Shown here piece by piece: positions 7,897 to 17,140 of a stretch of DNA of 64,000 nucleotides; positions within the stretch are counted from its first letter, which is position 1, and each line of letters opens with the position of its first letter. The notes under the pieces were generated by a model. The model was not told the origin of the DNA. It saw only the letters and a list, made by a program, of their open reading frames with translations, and made no database searches. The DNA lies in the NCBI RefSeq assembly GCF_013359905.1, contig NZ_JABMCC010000112.1:248001-312000 (forward strand), in the 5' to 3' direction. The DNA is from Paenibacillus taichungensis. Lineage in GTDB: Bacteria; Bacillota; Bacilli; Paenibacillales; Paenibacillaceae. A program made the position numbers and the translations under genes.

Positions 7897-9914
7897 GCCT
7901 TCGTCCTCCTTTTGGGTTTAACTGTAGTGCTTTCTGCGGTTTTACTGGTTCTAGTGGTACTGGCTTTTGCTCTGACGGATTGAACTTCAAGGGGCAATGC
8001 ATCCGTTTTCCGACGTGTATTCTTTTTTAAAATAACTACGCTTAGCGGTGGCAAAACAACTTCCAAACTATGTGGTTGCCCATGAAAAGGAATCTTTTCA
8101 GTAGTAAGCTGCATATCATTGATAATGCCTGATCCGCCGTAATCGGAATGATCACTGTTCAGAACTTCGGTATACATACCGGGACGCATGACACCAATCC
8201 GGTAACGCTCCCGCTTGACTGGCTGAAAGTTAATGAGCACAAGGAGTGTATCCGCAGGTTTTTTTCCTTTGCGCACATATGAAATGACACTTTGGTCCTG
8301 ATCATCCGGAGTGATCCATTCATAACCGTCAAAGGAATGATCAAGCTCCCACAAAGCTTTTTCGCCCAAGTATAGCTCGGACAGATCCCGCTCAAACTTG
8401 TGGAGTTTACGGTGACTGTCGTAGTTCAGCAAAAACCAGTCCAGTTGATCTTCATCTTTCCATTCGATAAACTGGCCGAATTCTCCACCCATAAACAGCA
8501 GTTTTTTGCCTGGGAAAGTCATAAAGTACCCCATGAAGGCACGCATGCCGGCAAACTTCTGCTCGTATGTTCCTGGCATCTTGTCTAGGAGCGACTTTTT
8601 GCCATGAACGACCTCGTCATGAGACAGAGGAAGCACGTAATTTTCAGCAAAGGAGTATACGACCGGGAATGTCAGCAAATGATGTTTGGAAGGACGTTCG
8701 TGAAAATCGGATTCCATGTAATCAAGTGTATCGTTCATCCAACCCATGTTCCATTTGTAGTTGAAACCTAGCCCACCCTGATCTACTGGTGAAGTAACCA
8801 TTGGCCATGCACTGGATTCTTCTGCCATCATCAGCGCATAGGGAAAGTACTTGAAGACTGTTTCATTCAACTGCTGCAAAAAAGTAACAGCTTCCTTGTT
8901 TTCCAGGCCACCTTCGTTATTCGTTCGGTATTGACCTGGCTGCTTTTCGAAATCCAACTTAAGCATACTGGTTACGGCGTCGACCCGAAGTCCGTCGAAA
9001 TGGTACATCTCCATCCAGTACAACGCATTCGAGATCAAAAACGAACGAATTTCAGGTTTAGAGTAGTCAAAGCTAAGTGTGCCCCAACCTGGTCTCTCTG
9101 CTAACAATGGATCTGCATATTCATACAAGGGCGTTCCATCAAACAAACGCAAGCCATGAGCATCCTTGGCAAAATGCGCGGGGACCCAATCAAGCAATAC
9201 ACCTATACCTGCCTGATGTAGCGTATCAATTAAATACATCAGATCTTTAGGATGCCCATAACGGCTGGTTGGCGCAAAGAATCCAGTGTTCTGATACCCC
9301 CACGAAAGGTCGTAAGGATGTTCACTCAGGGGCATCATCTCAACATGGGTATATTTCATCTCCAATAAATAAGGAACAAGCAATTCCGCAAGTTCACGAT
9401 AACTGTAAAGAGTTCCGTCTTCTTTCCGTTTCCAGGTTCCAGCATGCATTTCATAAATATGTAGAGGTTTGTTATACACGCCTCGTTGTTTGCGTCTCCA
9501 TGCGCCATCATTCCATTTGTAACCTTCAATGGAGCTGGTGACCGATGCCGTACGCGGACGAACTTCCGCCTGGAAAGCATAAGGGTCTGCTTTAAGCAAT
9601 TCAGTACCATCTTCCGTTAATATACGGAATTTGTATAAAGTTCCTTCACTGATTTCCGGAATAAAACGACTCCAAAATCCAGAATCGGGTATCTTATATA
9701 AAGGTTCCTGTTCACCTTTCCAACCATTACGGTCTAAAGCCAGTCCAACTTCTGTGGCATTCGGAGCCCACACGGTAAAACGATACCCCTGACGATGATC
9801 TTCGATCGCAGGCTGTGCGCCCATTATTCGATAACTGTGATGAAGGTTTCCTTCATGAAACAAATAAATGTGCTCCGGTGAAATTTCCGGGTTTGTTAAC
9901 GGTTGAATGGCCAA
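7893..9914 (-). CDS. glgB: 1,4-alpha-glucan branching enzyme (GH13)
   Basis: Creates alpha-1,6 branches in glycogen. An N-terminal CBM48-type domain (YRFTVWAPNATEVGLA) precedes the GH13 barrel with DWVPAHF, GLRVDAV (nucleophile Asp), MAEESSAWP (acid/base Glu) and LSHDEVVHGK. About 673 residues. I prefer the TTG at 9914 because AAGGTGATC, closely complementary to the 16S tail, lies just upstream; ATG at 9950 adds 12 residues and has only a poor RBS. The last about 45 residues are a low-complexity Thr/Lys/Arg-rich tail ending in KPKRRTKA, not part of the usual enzyme. First gene of glgB-glgA, divergent from glgC. Confidence 0.95.
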   Translation of the reverse strand: MAIQPLTNPEISPEHIYLFHEGNLHHSYRIMGAQPAIEDHRQGYRFTVWAPNATEVGLALDRNGWKGEQEPLYKIPDSGFWSRFIPEISEGTLYKFRILTEDGTELLKADPYAFQAEVRPRTASVTSSIEGYKWNDGAWRRKQRGVYNKPLHIYEMHAGTWKRKEDGTLYSYRELAELLVPYLLEMKYTHVEMMPLSEHPYDLSWGYQNTGFFAPTSRYGHPKDLMYLIDTLHQAGIGVLLDWVPAHFAKDAHGLRLFDGTPLYEYADPLLAERPGWGTLSFDYSKPEIRSFLISNALYWMEMYHFDGLRVDAVTSMLKLDFEKQPGQYRTNNEGGLENKEAVTFLQQLNETVFKYFPYALMMAEESSAWPMVTSPVDQGGLGFNYKWNMGWMNDTLDYMESDFHERPSKHHLLTFPVVYSFAENYVLPLSHDEVVHGKKSLLDKMPGTYEQKFAGMRAFMGYFMTFPGKKLLFMGGEFGQFIEWKDEDQLDWFLLNYDSHRKLHKFERDLSELYLGEKALWELDHSFDGYEWITPDDQDQSVISYVRKGKKPADTLLVLINFQPVKRERYRIGVMRPGMYTEVLNSDHSDYGGSGIINDMQLTTEKIPFHGQPHSLEVVLPPLSVVILKKNTRRKTDALPLEVQSVRAKASTTRTSKTAESTTVKPKRRTKA

Positions 9915-10109
9915 GAGATCACCTTCTTCTCCAGAAAATAGATATAACATTAACCATTACCCCATTCTAGCCAAGTTGAAAAGAAAAATGCGGTGTGTAA
10001 AAAAATGTTGTAATTTTTCAGGATTTTTACAGTATACATCGTTTCAATAGCTCCGCATTGCGTTTATGTATGTACTACACTGGACAAATATCTTGGGAGG
10101 GAAACGATT

Positions 10110-11336
10110 ATGTTTAATAAAGATTGCATCGCTATGCTGTTGGCGGGAGGAGAAGGGAAGCGATTAGCCCCTTTAACCTCAAGTATCGCAAAACCCGCTG
10201 TACCGTTTGGCGGGCACTACCGGATTATCGATTTTCCTCTCAGCAACTGCGTAAACTCAGGCATCGACACCGTAGGTGTTCTGACGCAGTATCAAGCTGA
10301 TTCATTACATGATCACATTGGTGGAGGAGAACCTTGGGGACATGGTACTTCAAGTGAGGCAGGAATTTCCTTACTTCCATCTTATCATACAGGAAATGAC
10401 GAATACTTGGGAACCGCGGATGCTATTTATAAAAATATTGACTATATTGACCAACAAAACCCCGAAAATGTTCTAATTTTGTCGGGTGACCATATCTATC
10501 ATATGAATTATCGTGAAATGCTGGAAGCTCATACTGCAAATGAAGCGGTAGCGACGATCTCCGTTATGGAAGTTCCATGGGAAGAAGCCCATCGCTTCGG
10601 CATTATGGCAGCGGATGAGAATCTGAGAGTTACCGAGTTTGCCGAGAAACCGGCCGAACCGAAAAGTAATCTGGCTTCCATGGGCATTTACATGTTCAAA
10701 TGGGAATACCTGAAGCGCCACTTGCTCGAAGATGCCGCTAATCCGGAATCCAGCCATGACTTCGGTAAAGATGTGATTCCTCAAATGTTGAATGAGAACA
10801 CCCCTCTCTTCGTATATAACTTCAATGGTTATTGGAAAGACGTGGGTACCGTGAAGAGTTTATGGGATGCGCACATGGATCTGCTTCATAACGATGAAGA
10901 CTGGAGCCTGCAAAAAGAAGACTGGCCGATGTTTACTCGTGAGTGGAGAACTAAACCAAGTGCATACAAAGCACGTCAGACACGTGCTGAGCTCCTGCAC
11001 TCCATGATCCATGAATCCTGCGCCATTGATGGCCGGGCTGAACGTTCTGTTATTTTCTGCGGAGCCGAAGTTGGTAAAGGTTCTGAGGTTAAAGACAGCG
11101 TGATCATGCCGAATGCACGGGTAGGCCGCGGTGTTCACATCGAACGCGCCATCATTGGTGAAGGTGCCATTATCAAAGATGGTGCCATTGTCAAAGGAAC
11201 GGCGGATGAAATCGTGGTTGTCGGACCGAATGAGATTGTCTCCGCCAAACCGGCTGTGCGCACACAACCTGTACGCATGCTGAAAGATGTTTACGAAAAA
11301 AGCGGGCGTCTGCGCGCTGGTGAACTTTCTTCATAA
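10110..11336 (+). CDS. glgC: Glucose-1-phosphate adenylyltransferase
   Basis: Makes ADP-glucose from glucose-1-phosphate and ATP, the committed step of glycogen synthesis. 408 residues. The N-terminal nucleotidyltransferase motif LLAGGEGKRLAPLT with KPAVPFGG is followed by the sugar-phosphate region (FAEKPAEPKSN). A C-terminal left-handed beta-helix domain shows hexapeptide-like repeats (SVIMPNARVGRGVHIERAIIGEGAIIKDG). GGGAGGG sits 8 nt before the ATG. Divergent from glgBA across a 195-bp intergenic region. No glgD gene follows; a strong terminator does. Confidence 0.95.
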   Translation: MFNKDCIAMLLAGGEGKRLAPLTSSIAKPAVPFGGHYRIIDFPLSNCVNSGIDTVGVLTQYQADSLHDHIGGGEPWGHGTSSEAGISLLPSYHTGNDEYLGTADAIYKNIDYIDQQNPENVLILSGDHIYHMNYREMLEAHTANEAVATISVMEVPWEEAHRFGIMAADENLRVTEFAEKPAEPKSNLASMGIYMFKWEYLKRHLLEDAANPESSHDFGKDVIPQMLNENTPLFVYNFNGYWKDVGTVKSLWDAHMDLLHNDEDWSLQKEDWPMFTREWRTKPSAYKARQTRAELLHSMIHESCAIDGRAERSVIFCGAEVGKGSEVKDSVIMPNARVGRGVHIERAIIGEGAIIKDGAIVKGTADEIVVVGPNEIVSAKPAVRTQPVRMLKDVYEKSGRLRAGELSS

Positions 11337-11344
11337 ACATAAAG

Positions 11345-11375
11345 AAAAGGCGAGCCATATATGGCTCGCCTTTTT
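11345..11375. terminator. Bidirectional terminator between glgC and the histidine-kinase operon
   Basis: Perfect 22-nt hairpin stem GGCGAGCCATATATGGCTCGCC (11349-11370; self-complementary, small loop) flanked by AAAA on the left and TTTTT on the right. Confidence 0.85.
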
Positions 11376-11401
11376 GTTGCGAAAACAAATTTATGCAGAA
11401 A

Positions 11402-12901
11402 TCAATTTTTTTTCGGATCAGATTCTGCTTGAGTTAACTTCGCATCGACACTTTCTTCGGCTTCATCAGTCTGCATTATGGTTTCCTCCACCGTCTCTTC
11501 CTCCGGTAAAGCTGGTAACGTCACCGTCACCGTTGTTCCCGTCCCGAGTTCACTTTGCATGATAATTGTTCCCTCATGCAGTTCTACTAATTCCTGCGTA
11601 ATAGCAAGTCCAAGCCCTGTTCCACCGTTCTGGTGATCGACCTGGAAGAAGCGATCACGCACCTTGATTAAATGCTCTTCACTGATACCAATACCCGTAT
11701 CCTGAACAGCAGCTATAATCTGCCCGTCTTCTTCTTTGACCGATAAAAAGATCCAGGAATTCTCATGCGAGAATTTGATCGCATTGTCTACAATGTTCAG
11801 GAAAACTTGTTTTAATCTGTTACCATCCCCAAAAACATTGAAAGCACGATTTTCATCACTTTCTAACTTGAGATGTATCTGTTTTTGCTCAGCTTTTGCC
11901 CAAACATTCAACATGGTTTCCTGAACAATCTCACGAATGCTGACGGTTCCTTTCACCAACTTCATCTGATTTTGCTGCAATTTGGAGAAATCGAGCATCT
12001 CTTCTACAAGTCCGATCAGACGCTCCGTTTCTTTAGAGATAATACTCATTCCAATTCTCGTTTCATCCGGATCGTATCCACCGGAGTCCAGCGTCTCACT
12101 CCACCCTTTGATACTGGTCAGGGGCGTTCGCAATTCATGAGAAATGGAAGAAATAAAATCGTCTTTGATCTGATTGCTGCGTACAATTTCATGTGCCATA
12201 AAATTCAAAGTAGATGCCAGTTCGCCTAATTCATGTTTGTAGTTTCCCTTAACTCTGACATCCAGACGTCCTCGGGCCATTTGAGCGGACACCGCCGTAA
12301 TGTTGTTAATCGGTCGTACTATGGAATTGGCCATACCTATACTGATGATCAAGACGATTGCCAGTACGCCAACACCTACTGCAATCGCAAGCATCCCCAT
12401 GAACAATAACTTGGAATTCACATTTTCGAGCGATGTTAGGTATCGAATAACATACGTATTTTCGCCGCCTAGATCAAACTTGTGGGAAACGGCCATGACC
12501 TGCTCTCCTGTACCTGGTTGTCTGCCTACCCAACGTCCCATACTGCCATTCAACGCCTGTTGGATATCACTCGTTTGCAGCACGGCCCGGTCAGACTCAA
12601 ATGCAGTCGAACTCGCTAACACATGACCGTTCAGATCCAGAATCTCAAGTTCTGTATTAGATAATTCCAAATTAACAAGTAATCTGGACAGATTATTTCC
12701 ATCTTCCGAATTACTCTCACGAGCTAGAGGCTCAAAAAAATCCTTCGAATTGGAGATATGGGTACTGATTGTATTGTAGATGCTCTCATAATAATATCGT
12801 TGCACCGCCAGCATAAATACGAATTCCACCAACAGCAGAGCCAGAAAAACTACAATGAAGTAATGTAGTACAATCTGCCGTGTGATGCCTTTTTTGATCA
12901 T
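11402..12901 (-). CDS. Two-component sensor histidine kinase
   Basis: Membrane sensor kinase of 499 residues. TM1 about residues 9-32, an extracytoplasmic domain of about 130 residues, TM2 about 165-190, and a HAMP domain (IVRPINNITAVSAQMARG). HisKA carries phospho-acceptor His255 (SSISHELRTPL), and HATPase_c shows N box NAIKFSH, G1 DTGIGIS and G2 GTGLGLAI. The C-terminus is an acidic tail of about 40 residues. The start at 12901 overlaps the response-regulator stop as ATGA; the frame is open 36 nt further upstream without an RBS. Last gene of the four-gene operon ABC ATPase - lipoprotein - regulator - kinase. Signal unknown. Confidence 0.92.
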   Translation of the reverse strand: MIKKGITRQIVLHYFIVVFLALLLVEFVFMLAVQRYYYESIYNTISTHISNSKDFFEPLARESNSEDGNNLSRLLVNLELSNTELEILDLNGHVLASSTAFESDRAVLQTSDIQQALNGSMGRWVGRQPGTGEQVMAVSHKFDLGGENTYVIRYLTSLENVNSKLLFMGMLAIAVGVGVLAIVLIISIGMANSIVRPINNITAVSAQMARGRLDVRVKGNYKHELGELASTLNFMAHEIVRSNQIKDDFISSISHELRTPLTSIKGWSETLDSGGYDPDETRIGMSIISKETERLIGLVEEMLDFSKLQQNQMKLVKGTVSIREIVQETMLNVWAKAEQKQIHLKLESDENRAFNVFGDGNRLKQVFLNIVDNAIKFSHENSWIFLSVKEEDGQIIAAVQDTGIGISEEHLIKVRDRFFQVDHQNGGTGLGLAITQELVELHEGTIIMQSELGTGTTVTVTLPALPEEETVEETIMQTDEAEESVDAKLTQAESDPKKN

Positions 12902-13596
12902 TGATCCCGGCCCTTCCATTTGTAACCGTGACCCCATACAGTCTGCAGGTATTCAGGTTCGGAAGGATTGTTCTCAATTTTCTGGCGCAAGCGGCGAATG
13001 TTTACGTCCACGATTTTGGGATCACCCATATACTCTTTGCCCCATACATGATCCAGCAGCACATCTCGACTAAGCGGTGTATTTTCTTTTTCCAGGAAAA
13101 ATTGAATCAAAGAAAATTCAGTTGGTGTTAACTCAATTAATTCATTTTGCTTCTTGAATTGCTTTGAAATCAGATCCAAAGAAAATGGACCAGATTGGAA
13201 TGTAACCTTGGCAGCTGTCTCCCGGTGAACGTTCACCCGGCGTAGCAAAGACTGAATGCGTGCAATGAGCTCTGTTGGACTGAACGGCTTACTTACGTGA
13301 TCGTCCGCGCCAACGGAGAGCGCATAAACCTTGTCCTGCTCCTGTACTTTGGCTGTAAGGAAAATAATACCCAGACGTTCATTCGTTTCACGAATACGAC
13401 GACACACTTCAAATCCGTCAATTCCAGGAACCATAACATCCAGCAAAGCCAAGTCGATATCTGGTACGGATTGCAAAATGCGAAGCGCCTCGTGTCCATC
13501 TCCCGCTTCGAGTACTTCGAACCCGTTTCTCTTCAAATTAATAACAATAAAACTGCGGATGGATTCTTCATCCTCTAGAATAAGTACTTTACTCAT
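12898..13596 (-). CDS. OmpR/PhoB-type response regulator
   Basis: 232 residues. The receiver has the acidic pair EDE (8-10), phospho-acceptor Asp53 (LLDVMVPG) and a SKPF lysine. The C-terminal winged helix has ELTPTEFSLIQFFLE and VDVNIRRLRQKIE, typical of the OmpR family. Its start overlaps the upstream lipoprotein gene by 8 nt and its stop overlaps the kinase start, so it pairs with that kinase. Target genes unknown. Confidence 0.93.
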   Translation of the reverse strand: MSKVLILEDEESIRSFIVINLKRNGFEVLEAGDGHEALRILQSVPDIDLALLDVMVPGIDGFEVCRRIRETNERLGIIFLTAKVQEQDKVYALSVGADDHVSKPFSPTELIARIQSLLRRVNVHRETAAKVTFQSGPFSLDLISKQFKKQNELIELTPTEFSLIQFFLEKENTPLSRDVLLDHVWGKEYMGDPKIVDVNIRRLRQKIENNPSEPEYLQTVWGHGYKWKGRDQ

Positions 13597-14926
13597 TAAG
13601 TTCTTCCTTTCTATTCAGTTGCGGTATATTGTCAAGCAATCCACCATCGGCATCCAGTTGTGCACCGCGGGAAGCAATGACCCGATCATTCGTCCGGGTA
13701 ATTTCTTTCCAACTTTTGCCTTTTTCCTGTTCCCACTGAGAAAGCGTGAAATACTTTATTTCACCTACGGTTTCATCGGTATCAATCATTTTAAAACGGA
13801 TGTATTTTTCCTTTTCCGATTTGGTATCGATGGTAATCTTTCCATACCACTCCGGCTTCAGATTCAAATGGAATAAGTCAGCATCATCCCGATATTGGAA
13901 TGAGACAAATTTCTTATCATCCTTGCCATCCCATTGATAGAAAGTATAGAACCACATCCGGGAATCAAATACGTAATGCTCCCAGCCTTTAGGTGTTTCC
14001 TTCAAGCCAAACTCAATAATACCATCATTGTCGACATCACCGCTTAAAATTTTGTCATCTCTGTAGGTTTGATCAGGCGATTTAAAAGCATTCACTAACT
14101 TATTATCTTTTACGTATATGATCTGTGAAAATGTACTTCGGTCATCCAACTCTGAATCCAGTACAATACCCACTTTATCTTTGGCAATCTGACCACCGAG
14201 AGCATTATATATTTCTTTCACAGTGTAGTCCGTCTGCATTCTATCAACTTCCTTGAAACTTCCGTCGTCGTACTGATATAACGCAATAGATGCAAATCCG
14301 CTATTATTCAGGGATACGATTGCGAAATCATTTTTCTTGTCCCCGTTTAGATCGAGGGTGTTCCCTTGAACATCATCTATAATATATTGATTATAAGGAA
14401 CACCTCCCAACACTTGTTCAAGTGCTCCGGCTTTATAAGAATAAGCAGTTAACGCTTTCTGTTCTTGTAAACTCACGCCCAGGATAATATCCGGATTCCC
14501 ATCATTGGTAATGTCCAATACTTTGAATGATTGCAGTTCATTTCCCGGAACATCAAATGTCAACTTCTTAACCCATGAATCCCCCTGCTCCTCCAATAAC
14601 ATGCCATGAATTCGCACGTTCTCATTCGGAGTCTCATAGAAAACGATGGCTTCCCGAGTACCATCTCCGTTCAGGTCTTCAACACGAATCATACTGGTAT
14701 TATTCATGTCTTTGGGGCGAATCAATTTGCTTTCGGGTGGCTGTTCCCGCTGAACCACATTTAATAATTTTTCCTTGTCTGTAGACATCATTGGTTTTCT
14801 CATCAAACCCTTAGGATCGCTTATAACAGTACATCCGCTAAGGACTGAACCGAGCAAGATACTTACTGCTCCCCCCGCTAACAGGCGCCCCCACCGTGAA
14901 TTAAGCAAATTCATCACTCTTTTCAA
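13589..14926 (-). CDS. Lipoprotein with VCBS/FG-GAP-like repeats
   Basis: 445 residues. A signal peptide ends in the lipobox LSGC, so the mature protein would be lipid-anchored at about Cys32. Four Asp-rich loops resemble VCBS/FG-GAP calcium-binding beta-propeller repeats: DLNGDGTREAIVF, DITNDGNPDIILG, DLNGDKKNDFAIV and DVDNDGIIEFGL. The start is uncertain. A TTG at 14926 lies 4 nt after the ATPase stop, and an ATG at 14914 is preceded by AAAAGAG; neither has ideal spacing. It sits inside the operon between the ABC ATPase and the two-component genes, so an accessory sensing or envelope role is inferred. No known name. Confidence 0.75.
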   Translation of the reverse strand: MKRVMNLLNSRWGRLLAGGAVSILLGSVLSGCTVISDPKGLMRKPMMSTDKEKLLNVVQREQPPESKLIRPKDMNNTSMIRVEDLNGDGTREAIVFYETPNENVRIHGMLLEEQGDSWVKKLTFDVPGNELQSFKVLDITNDGNPDIILGVSLQEQKALTAYSYKAGALEQVLGGVPYNQYIIDDVQGNTLDLNGDKKNDFAIVSLNNSGFASIALYQYDDGSFKEVDRMQTDYTVKEIYNALGGQIAKDKVGIVLDSELDDRSTFSQIIYVKDNKLVNAFKSPDQTYRDDKILSGDVDNDGIIEFGLKETPKGWEHYVFDSRMWFYTFYQWDGKDDKKFVSFQYRDDADLFHLNLKPEWYGKITIDTKSEKEKYIRFKMIDTDETVGEIKYFTLSQWEQEKGKSWKEITRTNDRVIASRGAQLDADGGLLDNIPQLNRKEELNE

Positions 14927-14930
14927 TAGT

Positions 14931-15656
14931 TTAAATCATATTTTTTTCTTGCTGTGTCAACCGACGTCCACGTATATCAAAAGCAATCTTGCCTTCCGCA
15001 AGACCCCAGATGCGGGTCGCATGTTTCTCTGCCATTTCAATCGGCAATACCGCAATCACGGTAGCCCGTTCCTCTTCGCACAATTTGCGCAGCGTTTCCA
15101 GCACCGTATCTGCTGTATGAGGATCAAGTCCGATGACAGGCTCATCTGCCAAAACAACTTTGGCGCCATGCGCAAGCGCTCTGGCAATCGCGACACGCTG
15201 CTTCTCGCCACCACTGAGCTTCTCTGCCGTCTGGTGGGCTTTATCCAGCAATCCGAGCCCTTCCAGATAATCCATCGCACCCATATAATCATCGGAACGA
15301 ACCATACCTGTTACCATTCTCCACAAAGGAGTTTGACCGGACCGACCGATCAATACATTTTTCAAAGCTGTACGTCTAGGATACAATTGCGGATTCTGTT
15401 CCAAGTATGCCCATTCCCGTTTAATTTTCCGTTTTCCGGACCAACCTTCTTTTATAATCTCGGCGCCGTCCACCGTAAATTGACCACTATCCCATTTTTC
15501 CATCATAGCAAGGCATTTAAGCAGCATGCTTTTCCCACTGCCACTTGAACCCACTACTCCAATCATTTCTCCCTGTTGCATATCGAATCGTATATCCCGC
15601 AGAACCGGAACCCGGTCCGCTCCAACGGATTTGCTTAAACCCTCAACTCTGATCAT
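14931..15656 (-). CDS. ABC ATPase of PhnC-like type without switch histidine and without permease
   Basis: 241 residues. Walker A GSSGSGKS (36-43), Q-loop LEQNPQ, signature LSGGEKQRVAIARA, Walker B VVLADEP (Glu172) and D-loop GLDP are present. The H-loop, which in PhnC-like ATPases reads about LHQ, is LPIEMA here: Pro205 replaces the histidine that normally senses the gamma-phosphate. No permease or binding-protein gene is near. It is the first gene of the operon with the VCBS lipoprotein and two-component system (4-nt spacing). GAGGAG lies 8 nt before the ATG. It may be a regulatory or degenerate ATPase; this is inference. Confidence 0.82.
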   Translation of the reverse strand: MIRVEGLSKSVGADRVPVLRDIRFDMQQGEMIGVVGSSGSGKSMLLKCLAMMEKWDSGQFTVDGAEIIKEGWSGKRKIKREWAYLEQNPQLYPRRTALKNVLIGRSGQTPLWRMVTGMVRSDDYMGAMDYLEGLGLLDKAHQTAEKLSGGEKQRVAIARALAHGAKVVLADEPVIGLDPHTADTVLETLRKLCEEERATVIAVLPIEMAEKHATRIWGLAEGKIAFDIRGRRLTQQEKNMI

Positions 15657-15739
15657 CGCGATGTCTCCTCTTGTCCATGTTTTTCCCTACTACTAGTGTA
15701 CTCGGAAATGGACATCAATTTCCATGCGAACACCAGCTT

Positions 15740-16930
15740 CTATTTTACCACAGATTCAAGCATAGGTTTACGACGAAATAATACACCTGCTGCACCAAAA
15801 AGAAGATACATGAATCCAAGCAAAATAAACATGCTTCCTGGTGAAATCCAGTTGATCACTTGCCCACCCAGATTCGGTCCAATGATGCTTCCGATTGTAA
15901 AATGAAATGAGGCCACCACGTTCGCTGCAGGCAGCAGCGCTTTTGGCAAAATATCTGCGGCATAGGCCAGGCCAAGCGAGAAAAATGAACCTACCAGACC
16001 TCCTGCTATGGTCAACAGCACAAGTGTCCACCAGAAATGTGTGCCCGCAACAGGAACCAGCATGAAGATGATACCTCCTGTAATACCTGCAAACATTAAT
16101 GTTTGCTTACGTCCATAACGGTCACTCAACATGCCTAAAGGTAATTGCAGGAATAGACCACCTATTCCGACAAAAGGAAGTAATGACGATATCTGATTGG
16201 CATCCAAACCAATACGCAGGCCGTATACCGGAAAATTGCTGTTCATCCCGGCTTCCATGTACCCGTACAATAACGCCGGCAACAGCGCATACCATGCCCA
16301 GGCCAGACTTCGTCGGAAACGGCGTTCAGGCAGTTGTCCATGTTCGGCCTTTTCCGGCTTCGTATCGGGAAGCTTCATTAATACAAGGATAAGTACAGCA
16401 GCCATACATACGAATAATACCCAGAATGGAACGGCATCTCCAAAACCAAGTAGTTTGATTCCCAATGGGCCAATACTGAATCCTAAACCATAAGACATGC
16501 CGTATAAAGAGATGTAACGTCCGCGTTTTTCGGGTGCGGTCACCAGTAGCACCCATAATTGGGCAGAATAATGGAGTGCACTATCCCCGATTCCGACGAC
16601 GAGACGCAATATGAACCAAATTTTGATATCCGGAAAATAAGGAAACAGAATGAGGGGAATCATGACAAATAACAGTCCGCCGATAATCAGCTTTTTGAAA
16701 CCAATAGCTCCCAGCAACCGTTCCGCCACCAAGGTCATGGCAAAAGAGCCAACGTACAGTGCGGCTGCATTCAAACCGTTTAAACCCGGTGAGACTCCCT
16801 TTTGCTCCAAAAAAATCGAGAGCACCGGTAATAAAAGGCCCTGACTGATCCCCGCCACAACAATAACGGTAATCAGAATGAGATAGTTTGATGTAGAATG
16901 TGATAATTTTGGGGTGGTTATAGATGACAC
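15740..16930 (-). CDS. MFS transporter, drug-efflux type
   Basis: 396 residues with about 12 hydrophobic segments. The motif-A-like loop between TM8 and TM9 reads GMLSDRYGRKQ. The frame is open to 17014, but a perfect AGGAGG (16946-16941) lies 10 nt before a GTG at 16930. The GTG start gives the usual short N-terminus before TM1 (NYLILITVIVVAGISQG). It is divergent from an ArsR-type regulator gene, a common arrangement for regulated exporters. Substrate unknown. Confidence 0.85.
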   Translation of the reverse strand: MSSITTPKLSHSTSNYLILITVIVVAGISQGLLLPVLSIFLEQKGVSPGLNGLNAAALYVGSFAMTLVAERLLGAIGFKKLIIGGLLFVMIPLILFPYFPDIKIWFILRLVVGIGDSALHYSAQLWVLLVTAPEKRGRYISLYGMSYGLGFSIGPLGIKLLGFGDAVPFWVLFVCMAAVLILVLMKLPDTKPEKAEHGQLPERRFRRSLAWAWYALLPALLYGYMEAGMNSNFPVYGLRIGLDANQISSLLPFVGIGGLFLQLPLGMLSDRYGRKQTLMFAGITGGIIFMLVPVAGTHFWWTLVLLTIAGGLVGSFFSLGLAYAADILPKALLPAANVVASFHFTIGSIIGPNLGGQVINWISPGSMFILLGFMYLLFGAAGVLFRRKPMLESVVK

Positions 16931-17140
16931 AAAAATCATTCCTCCTGCAAGCATACAAAGAAAAATCGCCATCACTGACGACCTTTCAGATGTTATATCT
17001 ATTCTATTGATCATGCATGGTTAAGCCAGGGGTTTTGCCCTGGACTTGAACATTATAGTGGACAACGCCCTGCAAAACAAGCCATAATAGTACTTAAGTC
17101 GCTGCGTACATTTAGATGTGACGGGAGGATTCTGCATCAT

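Noticed and set aside
14775..15548. Open frame of 257 codons opposite the ABC ATPase and lipoprotein genes
   Set aside because: Both genes on the other strand are supported by motifs; this frame crosses them and shows no domain.
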